DNA of 64,000 nt, from positions 62,001 to 126,000 of the forward strand of contig USMB01000001.1 in the NCBI GenBank assembly GCA_900555615.1, given 5' to 3'. Positions 55,943 to 64,000 of the stretch are shown one piece after another; within the stretch, counting starts at the first letter, position 1, and the number at the start of each line of letters is the position of its first letter. Under the pieces are notes generated by a model. The model saw only the letters and a program-made list of their open reading frames with translations. It was not told the DNA's origin and ran no database searches. The position numbers and the translations under genes were made by a program. This DNA is from an uncultured Clostridium sp. (lineage in GTDB: Bacteria; Bacillota; Clostridia; TANB77; CAG-508).

Positions 55943-55964
55943 GTTTTTATGACTCATTTTTTTT
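55936..55964 (+). terminator. Intrinsic terminator after the gene fragment
   Basis: AAAATGAGT and ACTCATTTT form a 9-base-pair stem with a 7-base loop and a T-run. It also ends the exporter transcript. Confidence 0.85.
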
Positions 55965-55980
55965 AATGGAGGTAATTATA

Positions 55981-56187
55981 TTGGAAAATAAAGAATTAAA
56001 TGAAGAGAAAGAATTTGATGAGGAAAAGAAATTAAAAGATGTAAGTGAAATGGTAAAAGTAACGAGAATACTTCAAGATATACTAGATAATAAGATATCG
56101 AATATAATAGAAAGTGAATTAAAGAAAAATAATATTGAAAAAAATTTAGCGATTGAGGTAAAAATAGATGTAGATTTCTATAATTAA
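55981..56187 (+). CDS. Small charged protein of the conjugative element
   Basis: 68 residues, highly charged and helical (KELNEEKEFDEEKKLKD), no membrane segment. The TTG start lies 8 bases after GGAGG. Not recognised. It precedes the HTH protein by 25 bases, so it is likely cotranscribed and could be a partner or antidote of it; there is no direct evidence. Confidence 0.65.
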   Translation: MENKELNEEKEFDEEKKLKDVSEMVKVTRILQDILDNKISNIIESELKKNNIEKNLAIEVKIDVDFYN

Positions 56188-56211
56188 ATTTTAAATGAGG
56201 TGATGCTAGAT

Positions 56212-56964
56212 GTGAGCGAAGAAAGACAACCGTCATATTATGCAATAATACCAAGTACGGTAAGATATGATGAAAACTTGAAATATTCAGAAAGATTACT
56301 CTATGGAGAAATTACAGCACTAATAGGAAAAGAAGGCTATTGTTTTGCAGGTAACAGCTATTTTGCAAAACTTTTTGGAGTGATACCAGGAACAATTTCA
56401 AGATGGATTTCTCATTTAAGTAGATTAGGGTATATTAAAGTTGATGTAATAAGAAATGAAAAAAACGAAGTAATAGAAAGAAGGATTTTTATTACAGATA
56501 TAAGCTGTAGGAAAATTCTATCTGATACCTATGAGCAATTTGGCACATACCCCTATAAGCAAAATAAAACATACCCTATGAGCAAAAAAGCTAAAGATAA
56601 TAATATAAATATTAGGATAGATAGATTTTTCTATTATATAATAAACATTAAAGGAGAAATTCCAAAGGATGTTGAAGAACTTTACAAAACAATTGAAAAA
56701 CTAGAACTTAATTACACTAAAGAGATTATTGAGACATTTACTGAAGAGAATAAAGAAAAAATAAAAATACTCATGTATTGTATCAAAGAAATTTATGAAA
56801 GTAACAAAAGAAATATATTATTAAAGGCAACAAGAGAAAAATTAATAGAGATATATGACCATTGCAAAAAAATTGAAAAAGATTATAAAGGAACTGAGAA
56901 GGAGATTAACAACTTTTTTGAATATTTTTATGCAAGTGTTGTAAGAAAGTTAGAAGCTAACTAA
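56212..56964 (+). CDS. HTH replication-initiator-like protein (phage replisome/DnaD type)
   Basis: Typical of mobile elements in Bacillota. The N-terminus (YAIIPSTVRYDENLKYSERLLYGEI) and the winged helix (about 20-95, with GVIPGTISRWISHLSRLGY) match the HTH_36/replication protein group, followed by a helical DnaD-like C-terminal half (about 150-250). Length is 250. The GTG at 56212 follows GAGGTGA by 9 to 11 bases; a GTG at 56200 and an ATG at 56203 fall in the box. It may initiate element replication or regulate it. Confidence 0.78.
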   Translation: MSEERQPSYYAIIPSTVRYDENLKYSERLLYGEITALIGKEGYCFAGNSYFAKLFGVIPGTISRWISHLSRLGYIKVDVIRNEKNEVIERRIFITDISCRKILSDTYEQFGTYPYKQNKTYPMSKKAKDNNINIRIDRFFYYIINIKGEIPKDVEELYKTIEKLELNYTKEIIETFTEENKEKIKILMYCIKEIYESNKRNILLKATREKLIEIYDHCKKIEKDYKGTEKEINNFFEYFYASVVRKLEAN

Positions 56965-57000
56965 ATAGCTTTATTTTTTTACTTCAAAAGGAGGAAACTA

Positions 57001-57248
57001 ATGATTGAATCATATAACATAAACAATTCTGGATTAAATTCGATAATGAATAACTTTATGGAGAAAAGTTTTTTTTTATAATTATTTTCATTACAATTTG
57101 GATTTTTTCTAGTTTAATAATCTGGTTTATAGGAGCTAAGATAAAATCAGAAAAAACAATCAAATTAGGGCTAAAGAATTTCATGTTAAGTGTCGTGATA
57201 CAGATATCTGCATTAGCAATACCATTACTAATTGCCCTAATAAAATAA
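57001..57248 (+). pseudogene. Small membrane protein of the element, frameshifted in a T9 run
   Basis: After GGAGG, the ATG at 57001 opens 26 codons ending in TAA just after a run of nine T (57069-57077). In the -1 frame the reading continues for 57 codons to the TAA at 57246 with a hydrophobic segment and a C-terminal segment ending LLIALIK. Ten T would restore one frame of about 82 residues. It is a lost base, polymerase slippage, or a sequencing error. The protein would have two membrane helices, as is usual just upstream of the pilin-like gene. Confidence 0.6.
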
Positions 57249-57264
57249 AGAAGGAGTGAGAGGT

Positions 57265-57636
57265 ATGAATATATCAAAACTAAAAAAGAAAATAGCAAAA
57301 TCATCAATAATAGCACCATTTTTGGTAATGGCAACAAAAGCAAATGTATTTGCAACAACAATTGGAACACAAGAAGTTGAAACAGCAACTCAAAATATTA
57401 AAGACGCTGTTATAAAACTTGCAATGCCGATTGGCTCAGTTTTAATGTTTATTAGTATTGTAATTATAGCAATTAAAATAATTGTAAATGCTAATAATCC
57501 CAATAAAAGATCAGAAGGAATAGGAGGTCTTGCTTGGGTTGCAGCAGGATTTATGATACTTAGTTTAGCATTGATAATTTCAGGAATTATACTAAGTGTA
57601 GCAACAAATGGTTCAGGAAGTATGATTGGAGGATAA
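57265..57636 (+). CDS. VirB2/TrbC-like small membrane protein
   Basis: A basic N-terminus and signal-like segment (about 12-28, FLVMATKANVFA) precede two membrane segments (about 50-75 and 88-115) separated by a charged loop (NPNKRSEGIG), the VirB2/TrbC pilin layout. Length is 123. AAGGAG is 8 bases before the ATG at 57265; the GTG at 57256 is in the box. It is followed 4 bases later by the PrgI-like gene. Family match is by plan and location rather than strong similarity. Confidence 0.68.
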   Translation: MNISKLKKKIAKSSIIAPFLVMATKANVFATTIGTQEVETATQNIKDAVIKLAMPIGSVLMFISIVIIAIKIIVNANNPNKRSEGIGGLAWVAAGFMILSLALIISGIILSVATNGSGSMIGG

Positions 57637-57640
57637 CAAT

Positions 57641-57931
57641 ATGCAAATATATAAAGTACCATATAATTTTAACCATGAAGAAAAAATATTTGGAGGCTAT
57701 CTATCTATAAGACAAGCAATATACATGGTTATAGGAGCATCAACAGCAGGGATTTTATTTGTGCCGTTTATACCAATGTTTATAAAGGTGTTGCTATTTT
57801 TGAGTTTTGCAAGTATCTTTGTGTCATTTGCTTTTTTGAAAGTAGATGAAACAAATGCAGATAAATACTTTACTTATATTTTAAAATACTTTTTTAAAAA
57901 TAAAAAATACATTTTAGAGAAAGGTAAGTAG
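57641..57931 (+). CDS. PrgI-family protein (VirB3-like)
   Basis: 96-residue protein with YKVPYNFNHEEKIFGGYLS at the N-terminus and two membrane segments (about 25-60), the PrgI pattern. PrgI/VirB3-like proteins link VirB4 to the membrane channel in Gram-positive conjugation. GGAGG inside the end of the preceding gene is 8 bases before the ATG. Confidence 0.82.
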   Translation: MQIYKVPYNFNHEEKIFGGYLSIRQAIYMVIGASTAGILFVPFIPMFIKVLLFLSFASIFVSFAFLKVDETNADKYFTYILKYFFKNKKYILEKGK

Positions 57932-57933
57932 AT

Positions 57934-58644
57934 ATGATTATTACAATAATTTTTATGTTGGCAAGTTTAGGGTTAATTATATTCTTGCCGATATATGTAA
58001 AAAATAAAAATGATTTTTATAAATTAGGTTCGAAAGAAAAAATGAGTTTAAAAAAACAAAAGAAAAGCATTACAACGATTTTTGGAATAGAAGAAATCAG
58101 GAATGGAATTATAAGTGCTAATGGTACTCGCTCAATAATTGTAGAACTAGGAAGCATTGAATATAGATTGTTAAATGATGAAGAACAAAATAATATAGAT
58201 GTACTACTTACAAAATTATCAAAAACATTTTCGTTTCAGACACAATTTTTTAGCACGATAGAAAAAATTGATACGACAGATAAAGTAGAGAAAATAAGAG
58301 AAAATGTTGATAATCAAAAGAATAGTAAAATTAAAGAATATGGAGAGAGTATTATCGAATACTTAGAAGATATAATGAAAGAAAACAATCTATATGTCAG
58401 AAAAAATTATCTAATAGCTTCATCAAACGAACCATTCTTAAAGGCGGATTTGGATTTGGAAGAATTTTTTCAAAATCTAAAATTCAGTTTAGCTGGAATT
58501 AAAGTGTCAGCAAGACTATTGTCTGATACTGAAATAATTGAACTTTTGCATAAAGAATTAAATAAAAATTCCAATGAAAAAATTAAAAATATAATTGAGG
58601 AAGGAGGTATGGATTTTTGTGTTGAATCTAAAATCAAAGAATAG
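57934..58644 (+). CDS. VirB4 N-terminal-domain-like protein of the transfer cluster
   Basis: One N-terminal membrane helix (about 2-22), a basic linker (KEKMSLKKQKKS) and a soluble domain (about 45-215) resembling the N-terminal part of VirB4/TraE proteins (SIEYRLLNDEEQNNIDVLL). It has no Walker motifs. Such genes precede virB4 in several clostridial elements. The end overlaps the next gene by about 26 bases. Function is probably structural in the transfer channel. Confidence 0.65.
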   Translation: MIITIIFMLASLGLIIFLPIYVKNKNDFYKLGSKEKMSLKKQKKSITTIFGIEEIRNGIISANGTRSIIVELGSIEYRLLNDEEQNNIDVLLTKLSKTFSFQTQFFSTIEKIDTTDKVEKIRENVDNQKNSKIKEYGESIIEYLEDIMKENNLYVRKNYLIASSNEPFLKADLDLEEFFQNLKFSLAGIKVSARLLSDTEIIELLHKELNKNSNEKIKNIIEEGGMDFCVESKIKE

Positions 58645-60497
58645 AAGCAAAGAAAAAAAGATTTCTATTGAAAAGACCAAAAAAAAGAATTCAAAGAAAA
58701 AGCAAATAGACATATTTTCAAAATCACCAGAATTAATAGAACTAATCATTCCAGATTGTATTGAGGAAAAGAGAGATTACATAGTTTTAGGTGAAAATAG
58801 ATATTCCAGAAGTTTTGTAGTATCAGCATATCCTAACAGAACGTATTTAGGATGGTTAGATAGAATTTTTGCGTTGCTTCGGAGATGTGACACTAAGTAT
58901 TATTAGTAGACCTGCAAATGAAGACAGTGTAATAAGACAGTTAAATAAAAAAGTAACTATATTAGAGTCGGAAAGGCAAACTTATGAATCAAAAGGAAAT
59001 ATAGAACTGATTCATCCATTGGAGCGAATGATTTTTGATTATGATGATATCAGAAAAAAAATACAAATGTCAAATGATAAATTATTTTTTATAACGATAT
59101 TATTAAGAATCAATGCTACTAATTTAGAAGAATTAGATGTAAAAAGTAATTTGCTTAAAAATGAGTTTGCAAAAATATCAGCAAAAGCGAGAACATTGAA
59201 CTTTAGACAATTTGATGGATTAAAGTCAAACTTACCTCTAAATTATTTAAATATTTATGATTACGAAAGAAATATAACAACAAACGGACTGGCAACTATG
59301 TTTCCAATTGCAAATTCAAATGTAGCATCAAGTGCAAATGGAGTTCCGATTGGTAGAAATTATTTTACTGGTCTACCAGTATATTTAGATACTTTTGATA
59401 ATAGTTTGACTAATCCTCATATTGTTATTTTAGGGGTTACTGGTGCAGGAAAATCAGTTGCAATGGATACAATTTCATCGAGATCACTTGTTACTAAAAA
59501 TACTCAATCAGCAATTTTAGATATAGAAGGTGAATACAAGAGAAGAGTAAATAGTTTATCAGGAAGAATTATAGAAATAAAACAAGGGGTGCCAGCAGGT
59601 ATAAATATTTTTGACATAGATGTTGAACAAGAAGAAAACGGACTTGAAAAGGTAAATATTCTAAACAAGGTGGCAGAAATAAGAGCAATTCTTTCAGGAA
59701 TAATGAAAAATTATATGGACAGGACTTTGAACGCAAAAGAATTAGTGGATATCGAAGAAAGTGTAATAGAAACATACAGAGAAAAAGGTATAACAACAAA
59801 TAAAGAAAGTATATATGAAAAACACGGTGGAAGACTTGGAGACAAACTTACACTAGGTAAAATAAAAAAGAAAATGCCAACTTTATCAGATTTTCAAAGA
59901 ATTTTATCTAAGAAAAGTAATTCTAAAGAACTTTCAGAAATTTTAACAGGTTTCTTAAAAGGTAAAAGTTTAGGAATGTTTGATTGTACAAGTAACATAA
60001 ATGTTAATGACTGTTGCATAGATTTTGATTTATCAAGTATAACAGATGAGGTAACTAAGTTTTATGCGTCAATGGTAATTACAACTTGGATAACCGAGAA
60101 ATACATGAGAAGGTCTGATTTGTATGTAGAAAAATCGGTATATATAGATGAAGCATGGACAATGCTTAAATATGAAGAAACAGCAAATTTCATTGAGAAT
60201 TTGGCAAGAAGAGCAAGAAAAAGAGGCGTAAGACTTGTAATTGCTACTCAACTTCCAGAAGAATTAATAGATAGTGGGCAAGGTAGAGCAATACTAAATT
60301 GTTGTGGTACTGCAATTTTAATGAAACAATCTCCAATAAGCGTGGACAAAGTAATAGAATACTTTAAACTATCAATCGGGACAAGAGATTTTTTGCTTAA
60401 AGCAAGACCAGGAGAGGCCCTTCTAGATATGGAAGGAACAATATCAGCTATAGCTATTGAAGTATTAGATAAAGAAAAAGAAATGCTTAAAGTATAA
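58619..60497 (+). CDS. virB4: VirB4-type conjugation ATPase, interrupted by a +1 frameshift
   Basis: Energises the transfer channel. The first 87 codons end at CTT (58877-58879); the reading continues in the +1 frame from GGA (58881) for 538 residues, giving about 625 in all. The upstream part ends LGWLDRIFALL and the downstream part continues GDVTLSIISRP, clearly one domain. Walker A is GVTGAGKS, Walker B VYIDEAWT, and IATQLPEE follows. GTG at 58619 lies 11 bases after AAGGAGG; a TTG at 58622 is the alternative. The slip sequence CTT-CGG-A recalls known +1 sites, but mutation or sequencing error is at least as likely. Confidence 0.82.
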
Positions 60498-60509
60498 GGA
60501 GGGATAAAC

Positions 60510-61961
60510 TTGAAGAAATTTAAGAAAATAATTGCAAGTATTATAATTGTACTTGTTTTTTTATGCTCATTTATCCCTATATCTCAGGCTAGTTTTTTTA
60601 CAAATAATTTAGGTGGAGGAGATTCAGAGGAAAAGTCTGAAATAGAAGAAACAATTGATAGTGATGATGGCGGAATATTTGAAAAGATAATTGCAAAAAT
60701 GATAGGTGGAATTGCTGAAACAGTACTTAATCTAACAACAAACAAACAGTTTGGAATAGGTTTTCTAAACTATGATGAATTAATATTTGCAAAAGGTTCA
60801 ACAGATATATCACCATTTACTGAAAATCAATGGGATGACATGATGAAATGGTATAAAGTAATGAGTTTGATTGCTGGAAGTTTAATATTAATTGTAGTTG
60901 TAATAACGGCCTATAAGGTGATTATCGGAGGATATAGCATAGATAAAAGAAATGAAGCAAAAGATAGCCTCATGAGATTATTTTTCGGTGCTGTATCAAT
61001 AGGATTTGCTCCACTGTTTGTAAAATTTTTATTATTTTTGAACAATAATCTAGTCCATATACTTGTAGGGTATTCAAATGGCAGTTTAGATGATTTATTA
61101 GGAAATGGTGTAATATCGAATATTAGAACAGGGAATGCAATAGCCACATCAATAGTAATTGCAATGTTTGCATATTTATTTTTTAAGTTAAATGTAAAGT
61201 TTATTATAAGACAATTTACTATACTCGTTTTTACATTATTTACACCAATAATTTCCATAATGTGGATGATTAATAAAAGAACAATCGGAGCATCAATCTG
61301 GTTTGGGCAAATATTAATAAATGTATTTATGCAGTTTATTTATGCTTTTTTGTTTTTAATATATATGAACTTTTTGCCAAAATCAGGAGGCTGGGCAACA
61401 TCTATTCTATGGGCAATGATGATATTACCTATTGCAGAGGCACTTCAAAATACTCTTCAAAACTTAATTTCACGAGTTGCGGGTGTAAACAATGATGAGT
61501 TAGCAACAAGAGGAATAGGAATGTCTGGAGCAATGGCACATAGTATAAAAGCTTTAATGTATCAATTCCAAAGTCCAAATACACAGGTAGCAAATAATAA
61601 TACAAGTTTTTTAGGACGAATGTTTAAAACTGAAAGTAATGAAACAAAAGAAATGACAGAAATGAGGTCAACACCAATGGAGCAGACGCCAATGAAAACT
61701 ACCAATATTAATGGAACACCTATGAAATCAAAGAACATTGCACAAGATGTGAATCAAACTGCTCAAAGACCTAATTTTGGAAAAGCAATGTTTAATACTG
61801 GAAAAGAAGCAATGAATCTTGGAATGTATATGGCTGAAGGGAAAAATTTTGGAAATAGCAGAAACTTTAATAAATTTAAAAACAATAATAAAGGAACAAA
61901 AACAGATAATAAAACAAAAGAAAATATTAGCATAAACATACAGGAGAATGATGAAAATTGA
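60510..61961 (+). CDS. TrbL/VirB6-like conjugal transfer membrane protein
   Basis: Signal peptide (about 1-28), acidic segment, then about six to seven membrane segments (about 110-340) and a soluble tail rich in Asn/Thr/Met (about 355-483). This is the VirB6/TrbL plan of Gram-positive elements. LMRLFFGAVSIGFAPLFVKFL is in the central part. The TTG start is 6 to 7 bases after GGAGGG. Channel component; the tail may be cytoplasmic or in the wall. Confidence 0.75.
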   Translation: MKKFKKIIASIIIVLVFLCSFIPISQASFFTNNLGGGDSEEKSEIEETIDSDDGGIFEKIIAKMIGGIAETVLNLTTNKQFGIGFLNYDELIFAKGSTDISPFTENQWDDMMKWYKVMSLIAGSLILIVVVITAYKVIIGGYSIDKRNEAKDSLMRLFFGAVSIGFAPLFVKFLLFLNNNLVHILVGYSNGSLDDLLGNGVISNIRTGNAIATSIVIAMFAYLFFKLNVKFIIRQFTILVFTLFTPIISIMWMINKRTIGASIWFGQILINVFMQFIYAFLFLIYMNFLPKSGGWATSILWAMMILPIAEALQNTLQNLISRVAGVNNDELATRGIGMSGAMAHSIKALMYQFQSPNTQVANNNTSFLGRMFKTESNETKEMTEMRSTPMEQTPMKTTNINGTPMKSKNIAQDVNQTAQRPNFGKAMFNTGKEAMNLGMYMAEGKNFGNSRNFNKFKNNNKGTKTDNKTKENISINIQENDEN

Positions 61962-62680
61962 AAAATGTAAATACAAAAAAAATAATATTTGTACTTATTC
62001 AACCTCTTTTAATGCCTATAATTTTAATTGTAATATTGCTTTTGCTTGTTTGCTACATAACAGATATTTTTTATATAGGAATAGCAAATGAGGATAAAAG
62101 TAACATGAAAGAAGAATTGAAATATTATACACAAGCTGAATATACAAAAGAAGACTGTGATGTTTTTTTCGGAAGTGTTGAAGAGTTTATATCGAATTTA
62201 TTTAATGAACAAATTGTAGAAGATGCTGACTGGCCTGTGTATGGAAGTAGAAAAATAACAAGTGAATTTGGATATAGAAAAGCACCAACAGAAGGTGCAT
62301 CAACATTCCACAACGGAATAGATATTGCAGCAAGTGAAGGAACAAAATTAGTTGCTGTAATAGATGGAACTGTAACAAAAACTGGTTGGAATGGTGCCGG
62401 AGGTTTTACAATAATTTTAACTTCAGGAGAATATGTATTTTCATATTGCCATTCTGACCCTAATTTTATGGTTAATGTAGGTGATAAAGTAAAAAAGGGA
62501 CAAGTTATTGGAAAAGTTGGACCAAAAAATATATATGGCGTACAAGGAAACCCATATGTTGATGAAAAAGGAGAATCAACAAATGGTGCAACAACTGGTA
62601 CACATTGTCATTTTTCTATTAAAAAGAATGGTGAGTATATGAATCCATTAGATATATTAGAAAAAGGAGGCTTATTTTAG
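61958..62680 (+). CDS. VirB1-like M23 cell-wall hydrolase of the transfer system
   Basis: One N-terminal membrane helix (about 10-38) anchors a linker and an M23 domain (about 95-235). Zinc ligands are intact: H and D in FHNGIDIA and HCH in THCHFSI. It opens peptidoglycan for the transfer channel. Length is 240. The TTG start is 11 bases after AGGAG and overlaps the previous stop. It is a third M23 protein of the window, but unlike the two near ftsEX it has no coiled coil. Confidence 0.85.
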   Translation: MKNVNTKKIIFVLIQPLLMPIILIVILLLLVCYITDIFYIGIANEDKSNMKEELKYYTQAEYTKEDCDVFFGSVEEFISNLFNEQIVEDADWPVYGSRKITSEFGYRKAPTEGASTFHNGIDIAASEGTKLVAVIDGTVTKTGWNGAGGFTIILTSGEYVFSYCHSDPNFMVNVGDKVKKGQVIGKVGPKNIYGVQGNPYVDEKGESTNGATTGTHCHFSIKKNGEYMNPLDILEKGGLF

Positions 62681-63094
62681 ATGGTAGTTATATATACTGG
62701 AAGTAATGAAATTGATAAAATCTTAGAAAGTGAAATAAAAGGCTCAATGGTGGTTAGTTACGCAGATTTTATTATAGAAGATGATAAATTTAGAAATCAA
62801 ACAGTAATATTAGCAAGTAGTGCGATAGAAAAAGATTTTAGAGAATTTTTATTTTTACTTAGAAGTAAGAATATTAGAGTAATTTTACTGCTTAAAAACG
62901 AAAAATCAAAAGAAACAAAAATTGCTTTGGAAAGTGGAATATATGATTTGGTATTTGGAAACTTTTATCCAAGTCAAATAAAAGAAATATTGGATAATCC
63001 AAAGAAATTCGAAGATATTGCGAAAATATATAAAAAACAATTTAATTTACAAATAAAAAAAGGAAGGGGTGAAAAAATGAATGAAAAAAGGTAA
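62681..63094 (+). CDS. Receiver-like alpha/beta protein of the element
   Basis: 137 residues. Alternating strands and helices (MVVIYTG, GSMVVSYAD, QTVILASS, IRVILLLK, GIYDLVFGNF) give a CheY/CpaE-type flavodoxin-like fold. The usual phosphorylation aspartate is not clear, so it would be a pseudo-receiver. The gene begins right after the hydrolase stop and overlaps the sortase gene by 14 bases. Function unknown; a regulatory or scaffold role in conjugation is inferred from location. Confidence 0.6.
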   Translation: MVVIYTGSNEIDKILESEIKGSMVVSYADFIIEDDKFRNQTVILASSAIEKDFREFLFLLRSKNIRVILLLKNEKSKETKIALESGIYDLVFGNFYPSQIKEILDNPKKFEDIAKIYKKQFNLQIKKGRGEKMNEKR

Positions 63095-63770
63095 GAAGAT
63101 ATTAATTACAACGCTTATAATTATAGTGTTTATAGGAATAGTATTTTTTACATATAAGGTATTAGCTGAAAGACAAAGAGCAAATAAAAATCAAGAATAC
63201 AAGTTAAATGGGTACATCATAAAAACTATTGAAAAACAAAAAGATGATTTTGACGACAACGTATTAGATGAAAACATAATATTAGAAGAACATACTACAA
63301 CTGAAACGAATAATGTGAATATCACGAAACAAATTATGTATGATGGAATATTATCTGAAACTAATTTAGAATATGATGATAATTCAATAGGTATAATAGA
63401 AGTTCCTAAAATAGGATTAGTAGCACCAATTAAAGATGGAACAGATTTAGAAATATTAGCAAAATATGTAGGACATTTCAGCAATAGTAGTGTTTGGGAT
63501 GGCAATGTAGCACTTGCAGCACACAATAGAGGAACTTCTGTTAAACATTATTTTGACAGAATCAATGAATTAGTAAACGGAGATATAATTATATATAAGA
63601 GCAAATTAGGTGAAAGAACTTACGAAGTAATCAGTAGTAAAGAAATAGCAAGTACTGATTGGTCTGTAACAGAGAACAATGCCAATGAAAACAATACAAT
63701 TACTCTAATTACATGCATTAAAAACCAACCAGAAAAAAGATTATGCATAGTTGCTAAAGAAAAAAATTAA
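63081..63770 (+). CDS. Sortase
   Basis: Transpeptidase that attaches surface proteins to the wall or builds pili. One N-terminal membrane helix (about 7-26), a linker, and the sortase domain with LAAHNRG (catalytic His) and TLITCIKN (catalytic Cys), with a later Arg in EKRL. Length is 229. The class appears to be B/D-like rather than A, but this is uncertain. It overlaps the receiver-like gene. The secreted protein beginning downstream may be a substrate; no sorting signal is in view because it is cut off. Confidence 0.87.
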   Translation: MKKGKKILITTLIIIVFIGIVFFTYKVLAERQRANKNQEYKLNGYIIKTIEKQKDDFDDNVLDENIILEEHTTTETNNVNITKQIMYDGILSETNLEYDDNSIGIIEVPKIGLVAPIKDGTDLEILAKYVGHFSNSSVWDGNVALAAHNRGTSVKHYFDRINELVNGDIIIYKSKLGERTYEVISSKEIASTDWSVTENNANENNTITLITCIKNQPEKRLCIVAKEKN

Positions 63771-63864
63771 CTCAAATTTTTTCTCAAGTTGAAAATTGCA
63801 TATTTCAGATCCTATACTTGTAAAAAGAAACTATGAAAGTTTCAAATCAAAGGAGGGATTTTTT

Positions 63865-64000
63865 ATGCGAAAAAAACTTATAATAGGAATTGTCACAATG
63901 GTTTTAACTATAATATTTGGAAAATGTGAAATTTTAGAAAAAACAGAAACCAATATTGAGGCTATATCTAAAGAAGAGATTACAAAGCAAGAAGAAATTG
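63865..64000 (+). CDS. Secreted protein, cut by the window edge (partial)
   Basis: AGGAGGG is 7 bases before the ATG. 45 codons are seen: a basic start and hydrophobic signal peptide (MRKKLIIGIVTMVLTIIFG), then a charged segment (EKTETNIEAISKEEITKQ). It follows the sortase and could be a surface-anchored adhesin or pilin of the element. The family is not readable from this much. Confidence 0.65.
   Translation, partial: MRKKLIIGIVTMVLTIIFGKCEILEKTETNIEAISKEEITKQEEI

Larger units (their letters stand above)
55775..64000 (+). mobile_element. Part of an integrative conjugative element
   Basis: From the end of the ABC operon to the right edge all genes belong to a Gram-positive type IV secretion cluster: VirB2-like, PrgI, VirB4, TrbL/VirB6-like and VirB1-like hydrolase in the usual order. 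No integrase, relaxase, coupling protein or attachment site is visible in the window. The left boundary is set at the gene fragment because its codon use is foreign and it touches the exporter gene. Direct repeats at the boundary could not be searched. Confidence 0.7.

Noticed and set aside
58595..60497. virB4 as two separate genes
   Set aside because: The upstream part ends in mid-domain and the downstream part starts without a ribosome binding site; both halves match one VirB4 protein. A frameshift is the better reading.
1..64000. tRNA, rRNA or CRISPR loci
   Set aside because: Reading through the gaps showed no cloverleaf-like sequence with CCA end, no rRNA-like stretch and no regular spaced repeats; all gaps are below 300 bases.

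Overview
The window is AT-rich chromosomal DNA of an endospore-forming Clostridia-type Bacillota. The evidence is strong AGGAGG-type ribosome binding sites, AGA/ATA-rich codon use, a complete spoIIIAA-AH operon, a GerA germinant-receptor subunit, RNase Y, a LexA of the Bacillus/Clostridium kind, and RF2 made with the usual +1 frameshift. The sequence alone does not name a species; an uncultured gut-type clostridial lineage is the best guess. Nearly all core genes lie on the plus strand. Exceptions are deoD, a small unknown gene, and gerA.

Layout. 1-6.1 kb: ftsE-ftsX, two coiled-coil M23 peptidoglycan hydrolases, an S41 carboxy-terminal protease and pgsA, which together look like a cell-separation/envelope operon. 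6.1-9.3 kb: greA, lexA and a GH18 glycosidase, each with its own promoter. 9.3-16 kb: an unknown gene, a class A PBP, cysS and argS. 16-18.2 kb: deoD and an unknown gene (minus), then a small alarmone synthetase. 18.2-25.7 kb: rny, SOS-controlled dinB, cca, a class B PBP and dgt. 25.8-31.4 kb: a YbhN-type flippase, gpmA, LiaF-like and DUF4097-like envelope-stress proteins and a NatAB-like ABC exporter. 31.4-34.3 kb: a zinc-ribbon/PASTA-like membrane protein coupled to a 615-residue protein with a nuclease-like motif and a glycine-zipper membrane region; this is the most novel coding pair. 34.4-42.6 kb: yebC, a secreted unknown, spoIIIAA-AH, a small unknown and rubrerythrin. 42.7-51 kb: gerA (minus), a transglutaminase-like protein, prfB, a short aspartokinase, an unknown, malQ and pfkA. 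51-55.8 kb: a TetR regulator with tandem operators and the heterodimeric ABC exporter it probably controls.

From about 55.8 kb to the right edge lies part of an integrative conjugative element. It has a DnaD/HTH-type replication-like protein, VirB2-like and PrgI/VirB3-like proteins, VirB4, a VirB6/TrbL-like protein, a VirB1-like M23 hydrolase, a receiver-like protein, a sortase and the start of a secreted protein. Two of its genes (a small membrane protein and virB4) are interrupted by frameshifts. A gene fragment of foreign codon use marks the junction with the ABC operon. Neither integrase nor relaxase nor coupling protein is in view.

Two cross-cutting signals stand out. First, a dispersed 27-bp repeat (A7, an 11-bp variable GC-rich core, then AAATTAGCA or a variant) occurs as eight units at five intergenic sites, three of them head-to-head palindromes. 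Second, promoters are unusually compact: several -35 boxes are formed by the descending arm of the preceding terminator or contain the preceding stop codon.
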